Positions 55,013-64,000 of a stretch of DNA of 64,000 nt are shown piece after piece. Source of the DNA: Pisaster brevispinus (Eukaryota > Echinodermata > Asteroidea > Forcipulatida > Asteriidae). The stretch lies in assembly GCA_023634235.1 (NCBI GenBank), contig JAMKCF010000007.1, forward strand, positions 868,001-932,000, read 5' to 3'. The notes beneath the pieces are model-generated. The model did not search any database, had not been told where the DNA came from, and saw only the letters and a list, made by a program, of their open reading frames with translations. Within the stretch, counting starts at the first letter, position 1, and each line of letters begins with the position of its first letter. Position numbers and translations under genes: made by a program.

Positions 55013-57046
55013 GAGGTCAAATTTTCAAGTAAGCAACGCAAAATCATTTATATTTTGTCAGAGATAATTTGCAGGTCGCTATACAAGCTTATTTATAGTG
55101 TTGTAGTGGTGATTTTGATGGCCATAAATTTTTATTTTAAAATAACGAACACGTATATAGTTTAATACATTTTATATTTATTTGATATAATTTATTTAAT
55201 GCTTTCTCTTCAAATCTGAACACATTAAATTGATGAAACTCCCACATAAACTCTTACTAATGCAAATCGTATTTTGTGTTCAAGTTTTGCATGATGTCGA
55301 TATTAAGAAGTAACTAACATTTAGTAAATGTTGCAAGAGCCCGAAGACTGGTATAGTACACGGCTTGAACCGTTGAGACCAAACCGTCAGCAGTTCTCAG
55401 AGCCAAAAGTGATTTACCTGAAATTGTTACCACAAATAATAACTTTATCTTATTTTTCAATTCATAAGAATCCATGACGAACGTGGGTATAACAGTGAGC
55501 TGGTAACTATTGTTTAATCAAGAAAATTCCCATCAGGAATAGATTAAAGGCGTTATATAGGATTGGCAGAGCACCTTACAACGTGGTCGCAAACACTGTT
55601 TATGTTTTGTGTGGTCAACTGAATACGTGTAGTAACAAACCTGACAGGTGAACAAATTGAAAACCAGTGCACAATTGTCAGCATGTAAATGTAGTAACCA
55701 GAATCAGCTGTTGCAGTTTTAGGTTTTTAGGTTTTCAGCAGTTTTCTAAAATATGACTTCATTTGACAAGGAAACTTTTCACAGACAATTTTTTCAGTGT
55801 AAACTCCATAATCAGTAAGCTTTCAGCCTTCTAAAGTAAAGATTGTGTTTATGAAATTTCATATGTTGATATCTGTTCCAGAAACAACCCTAAATTACAA
55901 AAGCAAAGAGCGTTTTGGATTACAAAATTCCCTACACGGTTGGAGCCTGTAACTATTTAAAATGTATATTTAACAAGAAAACATACCGGAACTTTTTTGA
56001 ATTGAATTGTCACTTATTTGTATAGTTTACATTCATTTATTGTGCACAAAGGATGCAAACGGGCTTCTATATCGTTCAGGCGTCTATGCTTAACTCCTGT
56101 TTTTGGAAGTTGTTTTACTCATTTGTTTTACTCATGTAATGTACAAGTTTTACTGAACGCGTTTCGGTCCAGTAGGTCACAATGTTCTTTCGAATGAAAT
56201 AATACTAGGATTTAACAAATTTTACCAATTTTCGTTATTGATCAGTTAAAAAAAAAAAAAAAAACACTTATTGGACTACCGCTTTCATTTAGCCAAGATG
56301 AGAAAATAAAACAAGGAAGTCCATACACAAATAATAAGGAAGACAATTAAATTAAAACAAAATTAAATAAATGTTATTGCGTTTGAGTATATAATACTAA
56401 TATTAATAATATTGAACATCATGTCTGTCAAGGATGACACTCCTTTTAGGTTAGCTTCAGCCCAGTCTTTACTTCAATTGAGTTGAAAGATGTATCTAGT
56501 TGTCTTGAGTGTTCTTGTATTGTCTCATGGAAGCAGAGGGTGTGATATTACGTCATCATCAGAAACTATACCCCTCACCAGAATGCAGAAACATCTTCTT
56601 ATAAATGACGTACTCGGCTACAATGAATGTTGTGATTATTGTTCTATAATACCATTGATTGGTCTGAGCTCATTCACAATATTGGTTGGTTTATCCATAA
56701 CTTGGGTTGATTTGGTACTTTAAACTATGAGGCGCAAATGGAAAAATGGGCAACAAAATTTACATTATAATCGATACTTGGACGTTTTATTCCTGAGTTC
56801 ATTTGGTACAATATGCATCCATGAAAATCGTTCCGTATTTATTTAGTTCATTATTTCCAGTCTCCAATAACCAAACAAATAATTTCGTCCACAAAATGTG
56901 CTTCGAGCTTTTCAAACCAACAAAAACATCTTTTTTTGATTATTGAATTCACTGAAAATCATAAATTGAAAATAATCTGATAAAGACAAATATTCACAAT
57001 CAAGCTAGGCAAATAATTAAACTTAATTTGAAAGCCGCCACAATTG

Positions 57047-57050
<4 letters not shown>
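55013..57050 (+). repeat. Receptor-unit downstream flank with motif copy 6 and orphan exon
   Basis: The motif at 55331-55410 reads CCCGAAGACTGG, GGCTTGAACCGTTGAGACC, CCGTCAGCAGTTCTCAGAG. The part 56150-56330 matches 15752 onward. The ATG at 56490 reads MYLVVLSVLVLSHGSRGCDI and TSSSET, the cleanest copy of the orphan signal-like exon; its frame continues for 77 codons into the GACGTACTCGGC flank (56606) with no Ig domain. No complete gene. Confidence 0.55.
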
Positions 57051-57082
<32 letters not shown>

Positions 57083-57084
57083 AG

Positions 57085-58650
57085 AAATAAGAATTTGTTT
57101 GATAACAAATTCGAGGTGTTCGGATTCAAGTAAAGCTGACTGGAGTGATCGTTAGCTGTGCCGTTTGTTATTGTGAAAACAGAATGAATAGCTATTAAAT
57201 AATGTTTTTTAAAGCATTTTACAGAACTTCCAGTTTAGACAGGTTAAAAGGTCAAGACAAGGTCACCAACATATTCATTTTTGTGAAGTATGTGGAGCCC
57301 ATGTTGAAACAATTATAAAAACTCTGCAAAAGGCTTCTATTAAAACTGTATTTTGAACTGTTTTAACCTGCCGCCAGATGGCGCTCTTAAATCTTATTTT
57401 GTTTTAACCAGACCCTTGTCAGACTACAACATCGTTAAAATCAACTCCAAAAAAGTTGCACACTTTTTGGTTCACGAGTGGTTTTTTTCCATACACAGTA
57501 CATATTCATAATTATACCTGAGCGGGGATTAGCATCAATTCAATCTGATAGTTGAAAATTAAACCATGACAAAATAATGATTTTTGAAAGTAAAAAACAA
57601 AACAAAAAACACTAGGCAAGTTCATGAATGAAACATATCAACATTATTGTAGACAAAAAAGGAATGCCCCCTCTTTTTTACGGTGATTTTGATATAAAGC
57701 TTACCATTCTAATCACCGTGTCTGAAGGGCATACTCAGAGGGCCTAGAGCGCCTTTGGCAGGCATGGTCACGTCGATCAACGTGACGTGGGTCTCGGTGT
57801 TTGATGAGAAACAAGCCAGTGTCGTTCTTTTTCAGTTGAAGTTTTTGTCATTTAGTCAAAGTCATACAAATCCCTAAAGCAGGTGGACATCTCAGTAAAA
57901 CCTCCTCTTTTATTCCTTGTTTTCCATTAAGCCATCAGACGAGCACAGCGGAACTAAATTCACACTGAACTTTGAATGAGTTTGAGTTTTTTATGTGCGG
58001 GACACGTGTTGTTACAACGTACAAGAATAAGCAACGCAATGATACATTTCCGTTGTGTGGGACTGTGTGCACAGGCTTCGTGGACTTTGAACCTTATGAA
58101 TAATGGAGCGGACAGTCAGTTACAGCGCTTTTCTCCATACACACATAAACTGCGGTTAATACTAATTTTGGCTGTAACACCCATTTAGGACCAGAAGTTA
58201 AGGTCATATTGGCATCATTTCTGTGCAAAAGTTTCGGAAGGATCATAGATCTACAATCTGATGTGAAAATTGTGACGAAATGACCAGTAGTTTTTGAGAT
58301 ATGAATTTTTTAAATATTCAACTTCCGGTTTGAACCGGAAGTCAAGGTCAAACGAGGTCGCGTTTAGTGTAGCGTTTTTAGAGTCATACCAGGCCTATCC
58401 GATGATGTATAGATTGTGAAAATCCATTGTGTAGTTTTGGAGTTATGATTTTTTCAAATATTAAACTTTGATTTAACGTAACTCAACACCTGATGACGTC
58501 ATCATGACGTAACTGAAGCGGTTTCATCTCCTAATAAATATCTAACTATATGTGAAGTTTCAAGTTCATATGAGCTTAGAAAGGGTGTTTTTGTTAGCGG
58601 ACAAGGGACGCTGAGAAGAAGAAGAAGAAGAAGAAGTATTAAGAAACTAG
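57085..58650 (+). repeat. Hairpin-headed repeat, monomer 1
   Basis: After an A-run the head reads AATTTGTTTGATAACAAATT and then CGAGGTGTTCGG. The body from about 57488 contains repeated phrases (TAGTTTTTGAGATATGAATT, TAGTTTTGGAGTTATGATTT) about 110-130 bases apart, AAGGTCA, and a palindromic TGATGACGTCATCA (58491-58504). It ends in (GAA)n at 58613-58637. A 70-codon frame (57976-58188) is conserved in monomer 2 but has no known domain. I do not recognise the family with certainty. Confidence 0.65.
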
Positions 58651-60622
58651 ACATAATTTTTTGTTCCATAACAAAAACAAGGTGTTCGGTATAGACATTT
58701 TCGAGTTAGCAGAGGTAGTGTTTTCAAAGCAAAAACCGAAAAAACTTAGTACGACAAATTGATACGTAAAGTGAATGGTAGAAGATTTCGTATTTGAAAT
58801 GAAAAACTTTGATAAATTAAAAAACTGATTAAATCATTCCGTTTTCATAGCTCATTTTATTATCAAAACATTGAGATTCATAGTTATTGTTTTGCTGGAA
58901 TTGACAGTCCTATGGGTAAAACTGTATTCGATATAGAGGGACCATCTGATTTCAAGATCATATTGTTTGCAGGCCTCAAAACGAAGACCGGGAGTGATTA
59001 TTTTCACTTAAGCTCTCAGTTTTGACCAGAATTGAAGCTCACAGGGAGACACAGTTTGTGTAATCATTGGGGATGGTGCAAGTTATGTATATACAAATTT
59101 GGTTCTCCGGATAAAGGTTAATTTAATGTAAGGACGCCATCGAGTCGTCATCATCCCGAAAATAACTGCGGTTTCATCTACACACTCGGGTCTAAGTATG
59201 TAAAGTTTTAGGTCTCAACCCTTTTTTGGTTAATGGGATATGAAGTTTTTAAGTATGGAATAAGCATCTTTCAGTTTCGACCAGAAGTAAAGGTCACAGA
59301 GCTGCATAGGGTCGCACTTTGTGTAAATAAAAAAAAAATACACTCCATGGTCTTTCACATGGACCAAAGATCTGGTATGTAGCAGTTATAGTTTTCCAGA
59401 TATGTTTTTTTTTGTAAAAATGTGGTTTCATTGACACACTAAGGTCTAAGTACATGGTTAGCATAAAGTCAAAACCCTTTTTGGTTCAAGAGTTATGTTT
59501 TTTTCCATACACAGTACATATACATAATATACCTGAGCGGGGATAAGCATCAATTCAATCCGATAGTTGAAAATTAAACCATGACAAAAATAATGTTTTT
59601 TGAAAGTAAAAAAACAAAATAAAAAACACTAGGCAAGTTCATGGATATCAACATTATTGTAGACAAAAAAGGAATGCCCCCACTTTTTAACGGTGATTTT
59701 GAAATAAAGCTTACCATTTTAATCACCGTGTCTGAAGGGCATACTCAGAGGGCCTAGAGCGCCTTTGGCAGGCATGGTCACGTCGATCAACGTGACGTGG
59801 GTCTCGGTGTTTGATGAGAAACAAACCAATGTCGTTCTTTTTCAGTTGAAGTTTTTGTCATTTAGTCAAAGTCATACAAATCCCTAAAGCAGGTGGACAT
59901 CTCAGTAAAACCTCCTCTTTTATTCCTTGTTTTCCATTAAGCCATCAGACGAGCACAGCGGAACTAAATTCACACTGAACTTTGAATGAGTTTGAGTTTT
60001 TTATGTGCGGGACCGTGTTGTTACAACGTACAAGAATAAGCAACGCAATGATACATTTCCGTTGTGTGGGACCATATGCACAGGCTTCGTGGACTTTGAA
60101 CCTTATGAATAATGGAGCGGACAGTCAGTTACAGCGCTTTTCTCCATACACACATAAACTGCGGTTAATACTAATTTTGGCTGTAACACCCATTTAGGAC
60201 CAGAAGTTAAGGTCATATTGGCATCATTTCTGTGCAAAAGTTTCGGAAGGATCATAGATCTACAATCTGATGTAAAAATTGTGACGAAACGATCAGTAGT
60301 TTTTGAGATATGAATTTTTTAAATATTCAACTTCCGGTTTGAACCGGAAGTCAAGGTCAAATGAGGTCGCGTTCAGTGTAGCGTTTTTAGAGTCATACCA
60401 GGCCTATCCGATGATGTATAGATTGTGAAAATCCATTGTGTAGTTTTGGAGTTATGATTTTTTCAAATATTAAACTTTGATTTAACGTAACTCGATACCT
60501 GATGACGTCATCATGACGTAACTGAAGCGGTTTCATCTCCTAATAAATATCTAACTAAATATGAAGTTTCAAGTTCATATGAGCTTGGAAAGGGTGCTTT
60601 TGTTAGCGGACAAGGGACGCTG

Positions 60623-60653
<31 letters not shown>

Positions 60654-60660
60654 TTAAGAA
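58651..60660 (+). repeat. Hairpin-headed repeat, monomer 2
   Basis: The head TTTTTTGTTCCATAACAAAA with CAAGGTGTTCGG is followed by about 800 bases of related but different sequence. From 59513 to 60655 the copy is nearly identical to 57488-58637. It ends in a longer (GAA)n (60625-60650) and an A-run. The small frame at 59982-60197 matches that of monomer 1 except around its N terminus, where one C is deleted. Confidence 0.7.
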
Positions 60661-60790
60661 AAAAAAAAAAAAAACCGAACAATAATAAGAGGTGTTCCGG
60701 GCTGAATGCCCGAACACCTAAAAAAAAAAAACCGAACAAAAATAAGAGGTGTTCGGGGCTGAATGCCCGAACACCTAAAAAAAAAAAAAC
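60661..60790. repeat. Two tandem 55-bp hairpin units
   Basis: Each unit has CCGAACAAxAATAAG, then AGGTGTTC(C/G)GGG, CTGAATG and CCCGAACACCT, giving an 11-bp stem, and an A-run. AGGTGTTCGG also ends the heads at 57085 and 58651, so these look like partial heads of the same repeat. Confidence 0.65.
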
Positions 60791-60834
60791 TTAATCGAAA
60801 GTCAGCTGTTGAACATACCTGCGACGTTTATCAC

Positions 60835-61085
60835 TCCATTTCACCTGGATTGTTCTCGAATCTGAAAGAGAATTGAAATGTTTGGTTCAGGAAAAGAAGG
60901 GCGAGTCATTGTAACTAAGTGTAAAATTCCTGTTCATATTGGGTAACGGCTTGACTAATTTCACAACATGTTTATTTGGAAAACCGTACTTCTGTACTTA
61001 AACACTTTGTTGAAAATTGTACCGACTCCTCTGATGATCTTATTAAACTGTGTTGCTTATACACCAGATCTCTTAAAAATATAAA
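60835..61085 (+). mobile_element. LINE 5-prime fragment, endonuclease N terminus
   Basis: This is homologous to the minus strand of 6340-6740: GGATTGTTCTCGAATCTGAA, GAGTCATTGTAACTA, TTTGGAAAACCGTACT, then codons for TDSSDDLIKLCCLYTRSLKN. It is truncated after the first endonuclease block. Confidence 0.65.
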
Positions 61086-61734
61086 ATGAGGAGCACACGA
61101 TATAATTTGTTGTCTGGAATTCAACAAGTCATTCGTTTTTCTAAATATCATCGGAGGGTCTTTTCGTACAATACCTTAAATGAAAGCTGACTTTTAATTT
61201 AGCAATTAAACAATTTATATGCCAATTTTTAGGTCAAATCGAACCTAGGTAATTTGATTAATAATTTATGGTTTAAGGGAGATAAATATTTGTGTATTTT
61301 TTTCAGTCAACAGTGAAGTTATCTTTTTTTTTGTAGAGTTGTTATTAGCTATTATTACTTATAGTTACTTTTAAGCCTTCGAGAAAGACTTTGTTTGGGT
61401 CGAAACTTCAGGCCACTAACTATTTTTGTTTTTGAATTTATACCATAGGTCCTTTTGGTTGGTAAGCAGATTGCAACAGCCAATACCATTTTTTACTTAT
61501 TATATCGTGGCAAGGAGGGGGAAGTGGGCAATTAAAACAACTTTTTTTCTTATATTGTCTATCTTTCTTCAATCAATATTTAACTGTAAAAAAAAAAAAA
61601 AATACAAATACAAAAAGGGACGAGGAAGTAACAATTAAAAATAGGCCCTACATTGTTTATTTTGAAAGGAAGGGCAAACTGAAAATGAAAGAATAGTGCA
61701 TTGCTGGCTTTCTTAACTCAATATTTTACTTCAA
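61086..61734 (+). repeat. Upstream flank of receptor H
   Basis: No gene. TTTGGGTCGAAACTTCAGG and CCACTAACTA (61397-61424) parallel 17390-17460 and 50325-50345. CGAGGAAGT at 61621-61629 resembles a PU.1/ETS site and aligns with the AGAGGAAGT of 13521. Confidence 0.45.
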
Positions 61735-61897
61735 ACTATTTCCTGGATTGAGGGTTTATAAGCTGAATTTCTTCCATATTTGCAAGTTTAATCGAAGTTG
61801 ACAAGTGACTCGTTTAGGATCTCTGGTCTTCATTTCAATGTGAAACCTGCAGTTTGCTGTTATGTCATCACTCATTCTATACGTAACAACAGCTACA
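61735..61897 (+). promoter_or_regulatory. Conserved 5-prime leader of receptor H
   Basis: CTATTTCCTGGATTGAGGG, TATTTGCAAGTTTAATCG, AGTTGACAAGTGACTCG and GTGAAACCTGCAG match the C leader over about 160 bases. A spurious upstream in-frame ATG at 61862 exists, but the shared signal peptide starts at 61898. Confidence 0.6.
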
Positions 61898-63370
61898 ATG
61901 TTTATGCACATTCTTGTTATGACTTCGATCTCTGGGTTGGGTGAGGCGACACGTTTCCAGACTCACCCAGTTGACACCCTCGCCATACTGGGAGGAAGTG
62001 TAACTTTCAGCTGCACACCAGTAAGGGCAAAATGTGAAGATCGTTCGATTGTACACTGGCAACGCGGTCCCAAACTAACACCGACATGGAATAAAACAAT
62101 ATTTTACGGCTCCAAGACTTTTAGATCATTTCACGGTGAAGAGAGGTATACCGTGTCAGTGAGCGACTGTAAATGGACTTTACATATAGAGGACATTCAA
62201 CCAGTAGATGAAAAGTATTACAGTTGCTCTATCTACAATGATTATTCAAACTTAGCAAGATTGACTATTGTTGATACGATAGACACTACTGTCTTACCGT
62301 CGCGGAATGATAGATACGCGGGTGAAAATGCCTACTTCAGTTGCCACACGCAACCACTCGACCAGCACGGTCTGGAATACACTTGGGATGTGAAAACACA
62401 GGGAAGCTCTGAATGGAAAGAATTGTTGGAGAATAAAACTAGGATTGAATTTCACAATAACAAGAATATCATGACAATGCTTAGGTTGGGATTAGAGATG
62501 AATGGTTCCAGGGTCCAATGTTCAGTACACAATGCATCATCGTCATGGACAGGGATAAGACACAGTGGGTGGTTAAGTGTGCATAAAGACGAGCAAGTCA
62601 TAACAGCCACTGTGACGCCAGAAACAGTTCCATCTCGAGGTCCAGGAGTCTCTACCGTCTTCTTAGTAGCCTGGCCTGTAGCCGGTATTTTACTCATTCT
62701 CCTGATTGTAATCCTCCTGTACTTTATTGTCTTCAGAGGACGATCTCAATCCAATACTATTGATAGACCTCAATCTCACACAACTCAAGATGATGGAGGA
62801 GAAAGTGATGCAGACGGGATATCAGAAACCCAACAGCATGGAGTCACTCAGAGGTGTGATCAAGAAAATGACCACACTAGCTTTGCAGGTCAGATGTCAG
62901 TTAAGTCCCTGATGCACACAGCTACTGGACAGGCAGACTCCATGTATGCTTTGGTGGATAAAAGTCGCGCCAAATGTAATACATTGGGCGCCATTTCCAC
63001 TGGTGAAACATCTTGGAAAGTCTCCAGAGGCGGGAAGGATGGGTCGAAGCTGAATCGTAGAACAGACACAGCTCAGACCTTCAGCAGTTATTACAAACAT
63101 GAAACTCCGTCTGAGGATCGGGAATCAACCGTCACTTTAAAAGATTTACCGGTACCAGGACGCGTCGTTGACCTTCAACCGTCCGGTCAGAAACCCCCTC
63201 GCGTCATTCCGTACCGTCTCTCCAAACAAGCAGAAACAAGCACCACGACCCGAACCCATGTGGCACCAGAGCAGACAGAAGACAGCGTTGAGGACGGTAG
63301 TGTCGCTGATGAAAGTCTTCTTTACGCTAACTTGGATCTATCACGACCTCAGCAAGAATCACCGACCTGA
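61898..63370 (+). CDS. Receptor H: two-Ig transmembrane protein with long ITIM-bearing tail
   Basis: 490 codons from the ATG at 61898, chosen because MFMHILVMTSISGLGEA aligns with the signal peptides of A and E; an in-frame ATG lies 12 codons upstream. Ig1 has FSC, VHW and EKYYSC plus the extra pair (AKC, SDC). Ig2 (YFSCHTQPLDQHGLEYTWDV) is nearly the same as in C. The stalk is shorter than in A. The TM is WPVAGILLILLIVILLYFIV. The tail keeps SMYALV and LLYANL, but the C-terminal YADIGY of A is missing: the sequence departs after SRPQQESPT and stops. Inhibitory-type signalling through the two remaining motifs is likely, by analogy only. Confidence 0.85.
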   Translation: MFMHILVMTSISGLGEATRFQTHPVDTLAILGGSVTFSCTPVRAKCEDRSIVHWQRGPKLTPTWNKTIFYGSKTFRSFHGEERYTVSVSDCKWTLHIEDIQPVDEKYYSCSIYNDYSNLARLTIVDTIDTTVLPSRNDRYAGENAYFSCHTQPLDQHGLEYTWDVKTQGSSEWKELLENKTRIEFHNNKNIMTMLRLGLEMNGSRVQCSVHNASSSWTGIRHSGWLSVHKDEQVITATVTPETVPSRGPGVSTVFLVAWPVAGILLILLIVILLYFIVFRGRSQSNTIDRPQSHTTQDDGGESDADGISETQQHGVTQRCDQENDHTSFAGQMSVKSLMHTATGQADSMYALVDKSRAKCNTLGAISTGETSWKVSRGGKDGSKLNRRTDTAQTFSSYYKHETPSEDRESTVTLKDLPVPGRVVDLQPSGQKPPRVIPYRLSKQAETSTTTRTHVAPEQTEDSVEDGSVADESLLYANLDLSRPQQESPT

Positions 63371-64000
63371 AGTTTTAACAGAACAGTTAAAAACTGTTTG
63401 GGAAAGTTGACATTAATAACGAAGAATGAATACTACGTTTTTTGTGGTGAAGTTTTGTCTTGAACATGATAAATCGTTTTTCCAAACTTATGAAACATTG
63501 ATTTGGCTACGAAAAAGATTCGATTTGTTTATATGCTTATCATCTAACAATTGTCTATAACTTTTGTGCGAAAAATGTCATTAATTCTGTAGTATGTTTT
63601 TGTTTTTAATTTCTTATATTGCACCTAGTTTTGTTGTTTACCGAAACTGATGATCTGAGTGCACTTCAAAGGCTCAGCTGTAAAAAAAAAAAAAAAAAAA
63701 AAACAAAAAAACAACACATAAAATAAAAACTCTTGATGAACACAGAGTTTACAAAAAGCAAAATATTATTTTTATAAATTGTATCTGGAGTACTTATTCA
63801 GAAGTTTACTTATATGCATAGTCAGGCTGCAGAATATGGAAACAAGAAATGTGTATAATTATTTCATTTAACAATCACAACCACAGTTAACGAAATCAAA
63901 TGTCATCATGTGGTTGTAGATTATTGTTGCACCAAATGTGTTGATGTTTATTTTAAATTTCGCAAAAACTAAACGGATTATTACGCAGACTTTATGTGTC
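63371..64000 (+). other. 3-prime sequence of receptor H
   Basis: No gene seen. A 22-base A-run (about 63682-63703) and AATAAA (63722) lie about 350 bases after the stop. The end of the window shows no further receptor sequence. Confidence 0.4.

Noticed and set aside
57976..60197. Conserved 70-71-aa ORF in both monomers of the large repeat
   Set aside because: The bodies of the monomers are nearly identical in DNA, so the shared frame is not evidence of selection; the N terminus is disrupted by an indel in one copy.
1..64000. CRISPR arrays or bacterial operons
   Set aside because: No regularly spaced repeats with unique spacers are seen, and gene density, LINEs and SINE-like copies are those of an animal genome.

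Overview
The window looks like nuclear DNA of an animal, most likely a marine invertebrate. It is AT-rich and gene-poor and is full of decayed non-LTR retrotransposons, Penelope-like elements, fold-back/MITE-like elements and tRNA-derived SINE-like copies. A deuterostome such as an echinoderm would fit, but nothing in the sequence proves the phylum. There are no bacterial features, rRNA genes, CRISPR arrays or convincing functional tRNA genes.

The one host gene family is a same-strand (+) tandem cluster of immunoglobulin-superfamily receptors. Each is read in a single exon as: signal peptide, V-like Ig domain with two extra cysteines, second Ig domain, Ser/Thr/Pro stalk, one transmembrane helix, cytoplasmic tail with tyrosine motifs. 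Three copies are open from start to stop: A (20503-22209), E (50897-52078) and H (61898-63370). Three full-length or near full-length copies are broken: B (26403-27596, one in-frame stop), C (35861-36951, frameshift) and D (45342-46541, two indels and a lost tail). Fragments remain at 32944-33036, 37127-37597, 47268-47569 and 54913-55012.

Two tail classes exist. A and H have long tails of more than 200 residues with SxYxxV and LxYxxL motifs; A also ends in TxYxxI. B, C and E have short tails with a variable YxxL/V/M motif and a C-terminal SSYQEL motif. The architecture recalls vertebrate paired receptor clusters such as NITR or Siglec-like genes. The role as immune-type inhibitory or activating receptors is inferred.

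The cluster grew by duplication of units several kb long. Each unit contains related upstream flank, leader, gene, 3-prime flank with a GAAACGTCGAG-type motif, SINE/MITE block, an orphan signal-peptide-like exon, and the next upstream flank. In several units the gene is missing: upstream flanks at 7280-7745, 9950-10070 plus 13121-13740, and 17480-17720 run into Penelope elements or directly into 3-prime flank.

Layout: 1-7280 flank and LINE debris; 7280-15760 flanks split by two Penelope elements and one LINE; 15760-20340 flanks, SINE/MITE and a fold-back insertion; 20340-27600 receptors A and B; 27600-35860 flanks, a pyrimidine-rich tract, a recent 0.64-kb duplication, LINE and Penelope fragments; 35860-37600 receptor C and its orphan tail; 37600-45300 flanks and LINE debris; 45300-52080 receptors D, F (fragment) and E; 52080-57040 flanks, inverted repeats and fragment G; 57050-60800 two monomers of an unidentified hairpin-headed repeat; 61898-63370 receptor H.
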